DNA of 64,000 nucleotides from Turneriella sp942492915 (GCA_942492915.1 OW818662.1:930001-994000); one strand, 5' to 3'. Positions 50,839 to 60,442 are shown, numbered from the stretch's first letter. The notes: generated by a model not told the origin, from the sequence alone. Program-made: numbers and translations.

Positions 50839-50850
50839 GGCTTTCTCCTG

Positions 50851-51975
50851 TTAGCTTACGGCTTTCTTGACAATTTCGGAAACAAGTTCACCCTCTCGGG
50901 TGATGAGGCTGCGCTTCAGAATCTCATCGGTTGCGAAGTCACGCGCCAGCGCACCATTTTCGAACAGATAAGAGAGCAGGTTCTCCATATTCTTGGAAAG
51001 CATGCGGCTAGCAGCACTGCTCATCGTCGAGGTGATGTTCGCCGGAGCAAGAATCTTGACTCCACCAATTTCGACCGTTTCGCCGTGTTTCGTGAGCGTG
51101 CAGTTGCCACCGGTTTCTGACGCGAGGTCTACGATGATCGAGCCGGGTTTCATGCTCTTGACCATATAGTCTTCGATCAGAATCGGAGCTTTCTTACCGA
51201 AAATCTGCGCAGTAGTAATAACGACGTCAGATTTTGTGATGTGTTTGTGCAGCAGCTCTTTTTGTTTTGCGATGAATTCGGGCGAAGCTTCTTTGGCATA
51301 ACCCTGATCGTCCTGAAGGTTTTCAGTGATCTCCATCTTGACGAATTTCGCGCCGAGACTTTCTACCTGCTCTGCGGCAGCGGCGCGCACATCAAATGCC
51401 TCGACCACCGCGCCGAGACGCTTTGCTGTCGCGATTGCCTGCAGACCGGCCACTCCAGCGCCGAGCACGAATGCTTTGGCGGGTGAAACGGTGCCGGCGG
51501 CGGTCATCAGCATCGGAAAAAAACCGTTGAATTCCTGCGAAGCGAGCAGTACGGCGCGATAGCCGGCGATCGACGCCATCGAGCTCAGAACGTCCATCGA
51601 CTGTGCAATCGTAATGCGGGGAATATATTCCATCGCAAACGCCGTAGTTTTCATTTTTGCGTAAACCGGCAGATTCTCTTTACGGTTGATCGGGTCGAGC
51701 GTCGCAAAAATCCAGCCGCCGTTCTTGTACGATTCGATCTCCGGCGTGGTCGGCGGTCGCACCCTCAGCACCGCGTCCGCCGACGCGAGGTCGGTTGCGC
51801 TGCAAAGTTCAGCTCCCGCCTCTGTATATTGTGCATCTGTGATGAAAGAGCCTTCACCAGCACCGCGTTCTACCAGAATGGTAAAGCCTTTGGCTTTGAG
51901 TTTCTTGACACTTTCGGGAATCAGCGCTACGCGCTTTTCGCCGGCACTTGTTTCTTTGGCAACCGCTATTTTCAT
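50851..51975 (-). CDS. pntAA: NAD(P) transhydrogenase alpha subunit, NAD-binding part
   Basis: A 374-residue soluble domain I: KIAVAKETSAGEKRVALIPESVKKL and the NAD-binding VLGAGVAGLQAIATAKRLGA. It also has the RAAAAEQVESLGAKF mobile loop line. Its start overlaps the secF stop by 4 bases, so it is coupled to the Sec genes. Confidence 0.95.
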   Translation of the reverse strand: MKIAVAKETSAGEKRVALIPESVKKLKAKGFTILVERGAGEGSFITDAQYTEAGAELCSATDLASADAVLRVRPPTTPEIESYKNGGWIFATLDPINRKENLPVYAKMKTTAFAMEYIPRITIAQSMDVLSSMASIAGYRAVLLASQEFNGFFPMLMTAAGTVSPAKAFVLGAGVAGLQAIATAKRLGAVVEAFDVRAAAAEQVESLGAKFVKMEITENLQDDQGYAKEASPEFIAKQKELLHKHITKSDVVITTAQIFGKKAPILIEDYMVKSMKPGSIIVDLASETGGNCTLTKHGETVEIGGVKILAPANITSTMSSAASRMLSKNMENLLSYLFENGALARDFATDEILKRSLITREGELVSEIVKKAVS

Positions 51976-52925
51976 GCGTGTCTCCTTTTCATGAGGTTAT
52001 CCCATATGACGACAATCGGTGCCGCCACAAAGTTAGATGAATATGTACCGATGAGAATACCAAAGATCAACACCTGCGCGAGATCTTTCAACCCTTCGTC
52101 TCCAAAGAGGTAGATCGGAATTACGGCGATCAGCGTGGTTGCCGTTGTATTGATTGTGCGCGTCAATGACTGCAGAATTGATTTGTCTACGACTACCTCA
52201 ATGCCGAGTTCTTCTTGCCCGTGCGAGTTCTCGCGAATACGGTCAAAAATAACGATCGTGTCGTTGATGGAATAGCCGAGTACCGTCAGCAGGGCAGCGA
52301 CAACAGGGACGGAGAGAGGAATCTGCAGCACGCCTATAACTCCTACCGTGATGATAAGGTCATGCACAGAGGCAATAAGTGCACCGAGAGCGTAGTTAAA
52401 GCGGAACCGAAATGCGACATAGATTGTGATAAGCAGCAGCGCCACTCCGACCAGATAAAGCGCGTTCGTTTGCAGGTATTGTCCGATCGTCGGCCCCACC
52501 TGTTCGGCGGCTGAAAATTCTATCGGCGCGGCATTTGCGGGCAAGAGTTTCGTCTGTATCAGGTATTTGAGGTAATCGATCGCATTGATCGGGTAACCTT
52601 TCTTTTCCATTGCAGCTTTTTCCGCTTCGGCCCGTTGCGTCAGGTCTTGTTGTGTCTTGCCGCCCAATTCAATTTTCAGACGGTCGCCTGAAGCTTTATC
52701 GACGATCTGCACAGTAGCGGTAATTTTCTCTGCATCGAAGAAGGTGCGCAGTGAGTCACCGGTAATCTTGTCAGTTTTCGGCAGCTCGATCTTGATGCCA
52801 CCTGCAAAGTCGATGCTCAGGGCAAAACCCTTGTGTTTCTGGAAGGTAACAATGAGTAGGCTTACGAGCAGCAGAAAAGAGCCGATGAGGCTAAACCACT
52901 TCAGCTTCATAACATGGAGATTCAT
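51972..52925 (-). CDS. secF: protein translocase subunit SecF
   Basis: Proton-driven partner of SecD that completes protein export. Six helices with a large periplasmic part between the first two. Conserved lines include DFAGGIKIE and LTVLGYSINDTIVIFDRIRENSHG, then LTRTINTTATTLIAVIPIYLFG. Starts 4 bases inside the secD end. Confidence 0.93.
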   Translation of the reverse strand: MNLHVMKLKWFSLIGSFLLLVSLLIVTFQKHKGFALSIDFAGGIKIELPKTDKITGDSLRTFFDAEKITATVQIVDKASGDRLKIELGGKTQQDLTQRAEAEKAAMEKKGYPINAIDYLKYLIQTKLLPANAAPIEFSAAEQVGPTIGQYLQTNALYLVGVALLLITIYVAFRFRFNYALGALIASVHDLIITVGVIGVLQIPLSVPVVAALLTVLGYSINDTIVIFDRIRENSHGQEELGIEVVVDKSILQSLTRTINTTATTLIAVIPIYLFGDEGLKDLAQVLIFGILIGTYSSNFVAAPIVVIWDNLMKRRHA

Positions 52926-54826
52926 ACTTTACCTCCGCGCAGTGCCGTTGACGGTGTTTTTCCCGCCTTGCGGTGTTTACCGAAACCAATGGAAAGGCTT
53001 TTGACTTCAACGCCATAGGCGAGCCATTCGACGACTGCGCGCGTCACAATCAGCGCTGTGAAGAGAGTCGTGACGATACCGACGAACAGTGTGACACCGA
53101 AGCCTTTGATCGGGCCGACGCCGAGTTTCGACGCCAGAATTATCGCGGCAATCAGCGTTGTCAGGTTACTGTCGATAATGGTCAGCGTTGCGCGTTCAAA
53201 ACCTGCAGCCACGGCAAGTTTGACCGATTTCCCGCGCGCCAGTTCTTCGCGCAATCTTTCATAGATAATGACGTTTGAATCGACGGCCATGCCCATCGTG
53301 AGCACGACACCTGCGAGGCCGGGGAGCGTGATGGTAAAATCCATCAGCGCAAATACCGCCGACATCAGCAGCAGGTTGACGAGCAGCGCGAAACTCGCGA
53401 TTACACCCGAAGCATGGTAATAGAAAATCATGTACGCAACCACGAGAACGAAACCGATCAAGATTGCCTTGAGTCCCGCTTCGATGGCTTCCTGGCCGAG
53501 AGTCGGGCCGACCGAGCGCTCTTCGACGATTGTCATGGGGACGGGCAAGGCCCCTTCTTTGATAATGAGCGCGAGATCGTTTGCTTCTTGCGCGCCAAAG
53601 CTACCGCTGATCTGTCCACGGCCGCCGAGAATTGGTTCATTGATACGCGGCGCCGACCGAATCTTGTTGTCGATCAGAATCGCGATCAGCTTGCCCTTGT
53701 TTTCGGTCGTGATTTTGCCAAAAATATCTGTTCCGGCTGACGTTAGTTCAAAACTGACCAGGTAATTGCCGCGTTCGGGGTCGACCGTCGCATAGACGTT
53801 GCGGCTCATCTGGTCACCGGTGAGCACCGGTTGGTTGTCGAGTACCAGAAATTCTGTGGGTTGCAGTTCGCTAACCCCTTTTGCGTTCGGGCGCTTATCG
53901 TAAGACAAATAGATGCCGAGGGTCTTTGGGAATTTCAGTTTTGCTTCGAGCTTGCGGATAAAATCCTGCTTCTGAAAATCGGTCGTCTGTTTCAGATATT
54001 CGCCGAATTCGCGATTTGCCTCTTGCGTGAGCCGGCCGGCTTCACCCGCGGGATCGTGCAGGTGGTACGCGACGCGCGCCGTCGATGCGATCAGTTTTTT
54101 AGCCTGGTCGGGATTTGCAACACCGGGAAGTGAAATTTCTATGCGCTCTTCGCCTTGCATACGAATCAAAGGTTCAGAAACGCCACGCGCGTCGATTCGC
54201 GACCGCATGATTTCCAGAGCACCTTCGACGTCCTGCTTTTTGCGCTGTGGTGTAAAATCAAACGCGCTGGTGATTTCGGTAATTTTATTATTGATGGTCT
54301 TCTTTTTGTCTTCGTCTTTTTCGGTTTCCAGCTGTTTTTTGAGGTTGGTGACCATCTCAGGCGGGTACTGCCGCTCGAGGGTTTCTTTGAGTTTTTTGAA
54401 GTCGCCTTCAAGTACGAGATTCATTCCCCCCTGAAGGTCCAGACCGAGTTTAAAAGGCTTGGCTTTCAGGTTTTCTTCGACCCACATCGGTTCGAGCAGA
54501 ATACGATCGGGATCAACGCCTTCGAGGCGACCCAATTCGTTTAGAAATGCGGTCTGAACAAATTTGCCGGTGATGCTCAGAAAATTTTCCGCTGCACCTT
54601 TGGGGTTGCCGATGGGTGTCGCAGATTTGCGCGCGGCAGTGTACTTGCCTGCATAATTCTGAGCGACATACTTTTCTGCGCGCGCCAGAGCTTCTTCGCG
54701 TTTTTCGGCTGGCAACGCTTCGCTCGAATAGACACGAATCGTCCGTTCGCCAAGGTTTGGCCAGATCAGGGCCATCGACAGACCCACAACGACAACGATC
54801 AGGAAAAATCTAACTTGTGCACTCAC
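52922..54826 (-). CDS. secD: protein translocase subunit SecD
   Basis: A 634-residue membrane protein. A signal-anchor helix starts it, then a periplasmic part with GLDLQGG, IMRSRIDARGVSEPLI and ISLPGV. The last 200 residues carry five helices with LTLPGLAG-type motifs and AVDSNVIIYERLREEL. It begins 9 bases after the small membrane protein gene. With SecF and YajC it uses the proton gradient to release exported proteins. Confidence 0.94.
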   Translation of the reverse strand: MSAQVRFFLIVVVVGLSMALIWPNLGERTIRVYSSEALPAEKREEALARAEKYVAQNYAGKYTAARKSATPIGNPKGAAENFLSITGKFVQTAFLNELGRLEGVDPDRILLEPMWVEENLKAKPFKLGLDLQGGMNLVLEGDFKKLKETLERQYPPEMVTNLKKQLETEKDEDKKKTINNKITEITSAFDFTPQRKKQDVEGALEIMRSRIDARGVSEPLIRMQGEERIEISLPGVANPDQAKKLIASTARVAYHLHDPAGEAGRLTQEANREFGEYLKQTTDFQKQDFIRKLEAKLKFPKTLGIYLSYDKRPNAKGVSELQPTEFLVLDNQPVLTGDQMSRNVYATVDPERGNYLVSFELTSAGTDIFGKITTENKGKLIAILIDNKIRSAPRINEPILGGRGQISGSFGAQEANDLALIIKEGALPVPMTIVEERSVGPTLGQEAIEAGLKAILIGFVLVVAYMIFYYHASGVIASFALLVNLLLMSAVFALMDFTITLPGLAGVVLTMGMAVDSNVIIYERLREELARGKSVKLAVAAGFERATLTIIDSNLTTLIAAIILASKLGVGPIKGFGVTLFVGIVTTLFTALIVTRAVVEWLAYGVEVKSLSIGFGKHRKAGKTPSTALRGGKV

Positions 54827-54835
54827 AGGATAACC

Positions 54836-55396
54836 TCAGTATTTCTTTCGCTTGATTTGTCTGCCGACGCGGAAGCGGTAGATCAGAAACAAAATGACAA
54901 ACCCGGCGACAATTAAAACCTGCGTCAACGGGATTTCGGGTAGCTTAAAGCCCTGCGTAGGTACGCGGGGTTCGGGCATTTCAGACTGCATAGTGGCAGC
55001 GGCAGGTTTTTGAGTGACCGCTCTTCGCGTGGGTTTGATCCCAGGCGCTTCGCTGACGAGTTCAACACCCGTATTTTCGGGAGCCCATACATAAGACTGG
55101 CGCGAGAGTTCTTCAGGGCTGTACTCAGCGCTCTCGACGCGGGGCGCCGCTTCTGTCTGAGCTTTTGCCTTTTTCCTTTTGCCCTTTTTTCTCTTTTTCT
55201 TGACTACGGGTTTTGAGTCACTTTCGTCTTCAGAAGATTTTGCTTTGGCTCTCGCAGGCTTCGGTTTATCAGCGGCCGATTCGGTCGGTTCATCATCGAA
55301 GATATTCTGCGCGATCAGCGTGGTAGCGTGATCGGCGTTGACCACGGACGCGGCGCACACGAGCAGAATAAAGTATGCCAGAGAGCGCCGCACCAT
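54836..55396 (-). CDS. membrane protein of the sec operon, unknown
   Basis: A 186-residue protein between yajC and secD. A signal or anchor segment opens it (RSLAYFILLVCAASVV), then a long hydrophilic, Lys-rich section (DSKPVVKKKRKKGKRKKAKAQ). One C-terminal membrane helix (QVLIVAGFVILFLIYRF) and a basic tail follow. I infer two membrane-spanning ends with a periplasmic or flexible loop. Its tight position, 18 bases after yajC and 9 before secD, suggests an accessory role in SecDF-YajC, but it has no recognised family. Confidence 0.65.
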   Translation of the reverse strand: MVRRSLAYFILLVCAASVVNADHATTLIAQNIFDDEPTESAADKPKPARAKAKSSEDESDSKPVVKKKRKKGKRKKAKAQTEAAPRVESAEYSPEELSRQSYVWAPENTGVELVSEAPGIKPTRRAVTQKPAAATMQSEMPEPRVPTQGFKLPEIPLTQVLIVAGFVILFLIYRFRVGRQIKRKKY

Positions 55397-55414
55397 AACC
55401 TCAAAAAGCAAAAA

Positions 55415-55849
55415 TTAATTGCCCGCGGCTTTGTTGATAACGTTGTCGAGAGTTGAAATCGCAACTTCCACTTTGACGTCGTCAGAGATTTTTACTATCG
55501 CGATGTTTTCATCAGCTTTGATCCCGACTACTGTACCAAAGATGCCGCCGCGCGTCAGAACCCGGTCGCCTTTCTCAAGCGCCTTCAGCTGCTTCTGGCG
55601 GTCTTTTTCGCGCTTTTGCTGCGGGCGAATAAGCAAGAAATAGAATACAACGATCATCAGTACCGGCAAAGCAAAGCTTGAGATCATGCTGCTGGTGTCG
55701 GGTTGCCCCGCTGCGGTCTTTGGCGCGGCGCCAATTGTGGCGCTCGGGGCGGCTGCAGGGGCTGCGCCGGTTGCCGCGGGTGCAGCCGCGCCTGGTTGGG
55801 TTACGGGTACCGGAACGGCTTGCGCGACGGTAAATAGAAGTTCACTCAT
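55415..55849 (-). CDS. yajC: preprotein translocase subunit YajC
   Basis: First gene of the sec unit. The conserved YajC part is at the middle: a membrane helix (SSFALPVLMIVVFYFLLIRPQQKREKDRQK), then LEKGDRVLTRGGIFGTVVGI. The extra feature is a long Ala/Pro-rich N-terminal section (about residues 10-55) before the helix; ordinary YajC has a very short N-terminus. The ATG at 55849 was chosen. Confidence 0.92.
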   Translation of the reverse strand: MSELLFTVAQAVPVPVTQPGAAAPAATGAAPAAAPSATIGAAPKTAAGQPDTSSMISSFALPVLMIVVFYFLLIRPQQKREKDRQKQLKALEKGDRVLTRGGIFGTVVGIKADENIAIVKISDDVKVEVAISTLDNVINKAAGN

Positions 55850-55980
55850 GTGGGCAGAGGCACTTTTTGACACACCGCGTCAATTTATCGCAGAATGTCC
55901 CGGCCCGATGCAGCGCCCTACGAATCTGCTACGGGTCATTGCAAAAAAACATTGTCAATACAGCTGCCGCAGCATGGCGT

Positions 55981-57477
55981 GTGTTTGTGGTGCGCGCGCG
56001 CTTGATATCTCTGGTAGTTGCCGTTCTTGCGCTGGTGCATTGCGAGGCAGGTTCAAACGGCGAGTCCCCCAACCAGGGTGCTATTCAACAGACCGCGGCG
56101 GGCCAGATCGTTGTGAACTTAAGCAACCGTGGTATTAGCAAAGATGCGCGGTTTACAGACCTGAGCATGATCGCCCTTTACCTCTATAAGAAAACCGACT
56201 ACAGCCTCAGCTGCACGACGGCGGCTGACCGCAAAGCCTGCGAAGACGGCCTCATCTTCAGAAACGAAAAAGTCGATTCGCTCGGCTTTACCAACGAGCC
56301 TGGCTATTTCGGTTACGAAGGCGACTATGACCCCGCGCGGTATTATCCCAACCTGGTGGCGAACGACGGTTACAACTACCCGCAAACCAAACCTGCTGAT
56401 CCAGCCGGGTTTCCCGATCCCGACGTGTGGCAGTGTCTCTACAGCGCATTTCAGGGAGGCTACGCATGCGGAGTGAATTCACATCCGATACGGCATTTTA
56501 ATAAAGAACTGACGACGTACACGTTACAGGTCTATGCAACGAACGGGCAGGGATACGCCTCGTCGTATATTCTCGATTATAACCTGTTCAACAGCCTTAA
56601 CCACCCGATCAAAGACGGCGATCGATATTATGCATACTTTGCAGTCCATTATTCGGCGATGAAAGCGGCTGCCGATTCTGAAGACCGTTTTGACCCCTCA
56701 GCCACCACGTGGAAACGGCCGATTGAACCCGATCTCGTGTCGCCGCGTATCGAGATTAAAGTCAAACTGTTGCCCGAAGGCCCTTATGACAAGGCGGGCA
56801 GTGTCTACGATATTCCGGATTACAGTACGTGGTACGATCCGCTTGCGGGCTGCCGCGCGCAGCAGGCAATCCCGGCGAACAGCGTCTATATCAGCGAAAT
56901 TTTGTGGATGGGCAGCAAGTCAAGCGCGGGTGCCGGCGCAACCGATGACGAGTTCATAGAGATCTATAACAGCAACGCGTTTGACGTCAGCATCTCGGGC
57001 TGGAAGCTCCAGGGGGCGGGATCGGGATCTGCCGCGATTGTCTTGCCCACCTGCGCGGTCATCAAGGCGAACAGCGTTTATACCGTCGGTCGGCAAACGA
57101 CGAAGGCGTTTACAAAATTTGATTTTGTCTCAAACCAGCTCGCGCTCTCGAATACCGGCGAAGCAACCTTTGGGCTCACCGACGCGAATTCGACGCCGGT
57201 CTATTCGCACGTGATTACCGGCTGTACTGCATCGACCTGGGGTGCTGCGGCGGGAATCAACGGCGTAAATGGCGGGGCGGGTGACGCCAAACAATCGATG
57301 CGCCTGACCAACAGGCTCACGCCGTCCGCAAGCTGTGGGGCGGGCTGGACAAGCACCAGCGTTGCCGACACCGGATATTCGACCGGCAACGTGAATCTTA
57401 ACGCCACCTACAAGGCATCAGCCAATACGGGCGTCGAAGGCACCGTTGCGACGCCAGGTTTTGCCGGCCCACTGTGA
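55981..57477 (+). CDS. lamin-tail-domain lipoprotein
   Basis: A secreted protein of about 498 residues. The GTG start at 55981 gives a signal with lipobox LALVHC, so the mature protein begins at that Cys; the longer frame from 55867 would overlap yajC. The N-terminal half is unknown, with several Cys and Tyr-rich loops. Residues about 320-420 form a lamin-tail domain (VYISEILWMGS, DDEFIEIYNS, ISGWKLQG), a beta-sandwich seen in many secreted bacterial proteins. Its stop overlaps the next gene by 4 bases. Confidence 0.7.
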   Translation: MFVVRARLISLVVAVLALVHCEAGSNGESPNQGAIQQTAAGQIVVNLSNRGISKDARFTDLSMIALYLYKKTDYSLSCTTAADRKACEDGLIFRNEKVDSLGFTNEPGYFGYEGDYDPARYYPNLVANDGYNYPQTKPADPAGFPDPDVWQCLYSAFQGGYACGVNSHPIRHFNKELTTYTLQVYATNGQGYASSYILDYNLFNSLNHPIKDGDRYYAYFAVHYSAMKAAADSEDRFDPSATTWKRPIEPDLVSPRIEIKVKLLPEGPYDKAGSVYDIPDYSTWYDPLAGCRAQQAIPANSVYISEILWMGSKSSAGAGATDDEFIEIYNSNAFDVSISGWKLQGAGSGSAAIVLPTCAVIKANSVYTVGRQTTKAFTKFDFVSNQLALSNTGEATFGLTDANSTPVYSHVITGCTASTWGAAAGINGVNGGAGDAKQSMRLTNRLTPSASCGAGWTSTSVADTGYSTGNVNLNATYKASANTGVEGTVATPGFAGPL

Positions 57478-58169
57478 ACCTTAAAGACCGCTACGAAGAT
57501 GTGCTTGCAAAAGTCGCCGATGCCGCGCAGGCCTGCGGCCGCAACGCGGCAGACATACACCTGATTGCCGTTTCGAAAATGCACCCAGTGGCGCTGGTCG
57601 ACGAACTTGCCACTTTCGGTCAGGTGGATTTCGCAGAGAATCGCATTGCAGAACTTGTCGAAAAACAGCAGTCCGCGAAAAGCGCAGCGATTCAATGGCA
57701 CCTCATTGGGCAGTTGCAGACAAACAAAGTCAAACTCTTGCCGCATGGTGTCATCGTGCATTCGCTCGACCGGCTCTCGCTGGCTGAAAAGCTACAAGAC
57801 CGATTCAGCGCCGGCGTCAAGTGCCTGCTACAGGTAAACTGCAGTGGCGAAATGAATAAATCGGGCGTTGCCCCGGTTGAGTTTGATGCGCTCGTCGCCG
57901 AACTCACGAAAATGCCGGCGATTCAGGTACTCGGGCTGATGACGATGGCCGAGCATACCACTGAAGAGGGGGCCATCCGCAAGGCGTTTGCGCTGCTGCG
58001 TTCGTTGTCAGAGAAGATTCACGCGCAGCAGGTGTTTCCCGAATATCGAGGCTGGCTTTCGATGGGCATGTCGGGTGATTTTCGTCATGCCATCGCCGAA
58101 GGCGCAACGCATGTGCGCATAGGCAGCGCGATATTTGGAAATCGGCAAATAACATCAGCCGAAGGCTGA
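57474..58169 (+). CDS. YggS-family pyridoxal-phosphate homeostasis protein
   Basis: PLP-binding TIM-barrel protein without catalysis that buffers vitamin B6. PLP-binding Lys35 lies in VSKMHP; ENRIAEL, WHLIGQLQTNK, and the C-terminal LSMGMSGDF...IAEGATHVRIGSAIFG are the family signature. The GTG start overlaps the lipoprotein stop. The last residues (NRQITSAEG) are encoded by the arm of a large inverted repeat. Confidence 0.9.
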   Translation: MNLKDRYEDVLAKVADAAQACGRNAADIHLIAVSKMHPVALVDELATFGQVDFAENRIAELVEKQQSAKSAAIQWHLIGQLQTNKVKLLPHGVIVHSLDRLSLAEKLQDRFSAGVKCLLQVNCSGEMNKSGVAPVEFDALVAELTKMPAIQVLGLMTMAEHTTEEGAIRKAFALLRSLSEKIHAQQVFPEYRGWLSMGMSGDFRHAIAEGATHVRIGSAIFGNRQITSAEG

Positions 58170-58183
58170 TGTTATTTGCCGAT
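58141..58183. terminator. large perfect inverted repeat over both stop codons
   Basis: A 20-base arm (58141-58160, ATCGGCAAAT...CAGCC), loop GAA and the exact complement (58164-58183). It contains the stop codons of YggS and MnmE, which face each other, and the last codons of MnmE (CIGK). A bidirectional hairpin terminator without U-tract is the likely role. Confidence 0.75.
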
Positions 58184-59581
58184 ACAAAACCGGCTGAAGA
58201 TGCGCCCGAGAATATCTTCGCTCGAAATATCGCCTGTAAGTTCAGATATCTTTTCCACGGCGCGGGCAACCTGGTGCGTAATTAATTCAGGCAGTTCGCG
58301 CTGCCCCAGTAGTTCAGAAGCCGATTGCATGAGTGCCGCGATCTCTTGCAACAGTTGAACCTGCCAGGCAGAGAGCGGCACGGCATCTTTGGGGGCGAGG
58401 TCCCCGGTTATCCGTTCGAGTTCGCTGAGCAACTCTGGTAAACCTTCACCGGTGCGTGCCGAAAGGAAAAATTTTGCGGGTGAATTTGCTGCTTTTGCCC
58501 CGATATTTTCGTGCCATGACAGATGCAGTGCATCGGCTTTATTGACCGCCCGCACAACGGCGGCGGGTGCCAGGCCCGTCAGCGCATCGCTTTCGTCGCT
58601 GGCAGGCTGAGACCCGTCTGCCAGTGAAACGCAGATGTGCGCGCGCGCAATCAGCTCGCGTGTGCGTTCGATGCCGAGATTCTCAATGGCATCGAGGCTG
58701 TCATTTCTGAGGCCCGCTGTATCAAAAAGCCGCACGTTGACACCGGCAATCTCGAGCTCCGCCTCGATGTAGTCGCGGGTGGTACCGGCAATATCGCTGA
58801 CAATCGAACGATCATGCCCGAGCAGGCGGTTCATGAGCGACGATTTGCCTGCATTGGGCGGTCCGATAATTGCAATGTTCACCCCGCTGCGAATGCTGTC
58901 AAAACGCGTGGCGTCAGCGGCGAGTTTGAGCGCAGCTGACCGGGTTCTTTCAAGAATAGCGAGTTTTGTGTCGAGCGTGGCGAATGAGATATCTTCATCG
59001 ATGAAGTCGAGTTCGGCGTTGAGGTCGGCGCTCAGGTTCATGAGCTGTGAGCGCAAAGCGAGCATTTCAGAGCGAAAGCTGCCGCGCGAAAAACGGTGCG
59101 CGGCTTTCAGCGATACCTGGCTGCGCGCTTCGATCACTTCTGCTACAGCCTGCGCAGCGTTGAGGTTCAGCTTGCCGTTAAGGTACGCGCGCCGGGTAAA
59201 TTCACCAGGCTCGGCGCTGCGAAAACCGTGGCGATAGAGCAGCGAGAGAATGCGGCGAACAATCAGCGGATTGCCGTGGCAGTAAATCTCGAAGCTGTCT
59301 TCACCGGTAAAAGAAGATTGCCCATCGAAGCGGACAAACAGCACATCGTCGACGAATTCATCACCTTCGGTGATATTGCCGTAGTGCGTGATGCGCGGTG
59401 AAAGCTCTGTGGCGGTCTTCATGGCAGCGGTCTTAAAAAGATCTGACAGCGCCTGGAATACGCTGGTTTCGCCTTGCGAAGCGCCACTGCCGCGAATGAC
59501 GGCAATGGCTGAGCGTGCGCCCGACGGTGTCGCCGGGGCGCAGATGAAATCAGCGGTTGAAGTCGTCGCTCTTGAACTCAA
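58172..59581 (-). CDS. mnmE: tRNA uridine-5-carboxymethylaminomethyl modification GTPase
   Basis: With MnmG modifies U34 of certain tRNAs. N-terminal folate-like domain (FVDDVLFVRF, SFTGEDSFEIYCHGN), helical domain, and an inserted G domain with GPPNAGKSS, DTAG and NKAD. It ends in FCIGK, the conserved C-terminal motif that activates the formyl group. The best start is TTG at 59581, preceded by GAGGACA, overlapping the end of jag by 32 bases; an ATG at 59644 gives an unlike N-terminus. Confidence 0.92.
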   Translation of the reverse strand: MSSRATTSTADFICAPATPSGARSAIAVIRGSGASQGETSVFQALSDLFKTAAMKTATELSPRITHYGNITEGDEFVDDVLFVRFDGQSSFTGEDSFEIYCHGNPLIVRRILSLLYRHGFRSAEPGEFTRRAYLNGKLNLNAAQAVAEVIEARSQVSLKAAHRFSRGSFRSEMLALRSQLMNLSADLNAELDFIDEDISFATLDTKLAILERTRSAALKLAADATRFDSIRSGVNIAIIGPPNAGKSSLMNRLLGHDRSIVSDIAGTTRDYIEAELEIAGVNVRLFDTAGLRNDSLDAIENLGIERTRELIARAHICVSLADGSQPASDESDALTGLAPAAVVRAVNKADALHLSWHENIGAKAANSPAKFFLSARTGEGLPELLSELERITGDLAPKDAVPLSAWQVQLLQEIAALMQSASELLGQRELPELITHQVARAVEKISELTGDISSEDILGRIFSRFCIGK

Positions 59582-60350
59582 TGTCCTCGGCGCCTTCAGG
59601 GTCTTGGCCCGCTTCGAAAGCAATATTGCCGATGTTATCGTCATTTACGAGTTCATTGCCTGGCGAGTCGTTAAAGCCGGCTGGTTCAGCCGCGTTGCCG
59701 TCTGGCGCCTGTTCCGTTACGATCTTGAAAATGCGCACGCGTTTGTAGACACCATTGCCTTCCGATTCAGTTTTTACAACGCCGTTATCCTGCAGCGCCA
59801 TATGTACCAAACGACGCTCGTATGGGTTAAGAGGATCGAGCAGGCGGCTCTTGCCAGTGCGCGCGACATATTCACCGGTTTTTTGCGCGATCTCCATCAG
59901 GTGCTGCGCGCGGCGTTCACGGTAGTTTTCGATATCGAGCAGAATTTTCGGCTGTTCGGTTGTAATTTTTTCAACGATCAGGTTCGTCATGAACTGCAGC
60001 GCTTCGAGGGTGCGGCCGTGCTTGCCGATGATGTAACCTGCAAATTCGCTTTCGAGGTCGACCATCAGCTTACCTTCTTCGACGCTACGGTGGTCTTTCA
60101 CGGTGACGGTATAGCCCATGTGCCCAAGCAGCGTCGAGATCACACCGCGGATAATCACTGCCAGAGGAGTTTTTCCGCGTATCGCATTGACCTTGTAGAT
60201 GCCGAGCGTCTTTTGCCCGAGACCGAGAAAGCCTGAGCTGCCTTTTTTGAGCACGCTGATTTCAACGTTCTCGGCTTCGGTGCCGAGCCCAGCGAGCGCC
60301 TGCTCGAGCGCTTCTTTCTCGCCGAGGGCCTGTACTTCGAGTATCTGCAT
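59550..60350 (-). CDS. jag: Jag/KhpB-type RNA-binding protein (KH-R3H)
   Basis: Has the Jag_N domain (about 1-50, KKGSSGFLGLGQK), a KH domain (GYIIGKHGRTLEALQFMTNLI) and an R3H domain (LNPYERRLVHMALQ). Binds RNA and is usually linked to YidC and membrane assembly. A disordered acidic tail ends the 266 residues. It lies between yidC and mnmE, the usual order. Start has GGAAGG as ribosome-binding site. Confidence 0.92.
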   Translation of the reverse strand: MQILEVQALGEKEALEQALAGLGTEAENVEISVLKKGSSGFLGLGQKTLGIYKVNAIRGKTPLAVIIRGVISTLLGHMGYTVTVKDHRSVEEGKLMVDLESEFAGYIIGKHGRTLEALQFMTNLIVEKITTEQPKILLDIENYRERRAQHLMEIAQKTGEYVARTGKSRLLDPLNPYERRLVHMALQDNGVVKTESEGNGVYKRVRIFKIVTEQAPDGNAAEPAGFNDSPGNELVNDDNIGNIAFEAGQDPEGAEDIEFKSDDFNR

Positions 60351-60442
60351 TTTAACCTTCCATTAGTTTCGCCCCGTTACCACATTGGGTAATCGAGGAT
60401 ATAGTAAGACAAGCTCTATTCAACCAGATTTTTGTCATCATC

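Noticed and set aside
59388..60236. Plus-strand frame of 282 residues over jag and mnmE
   Set aside because: Antisense to two well-supported genes with conserved motifs; no homology seen.
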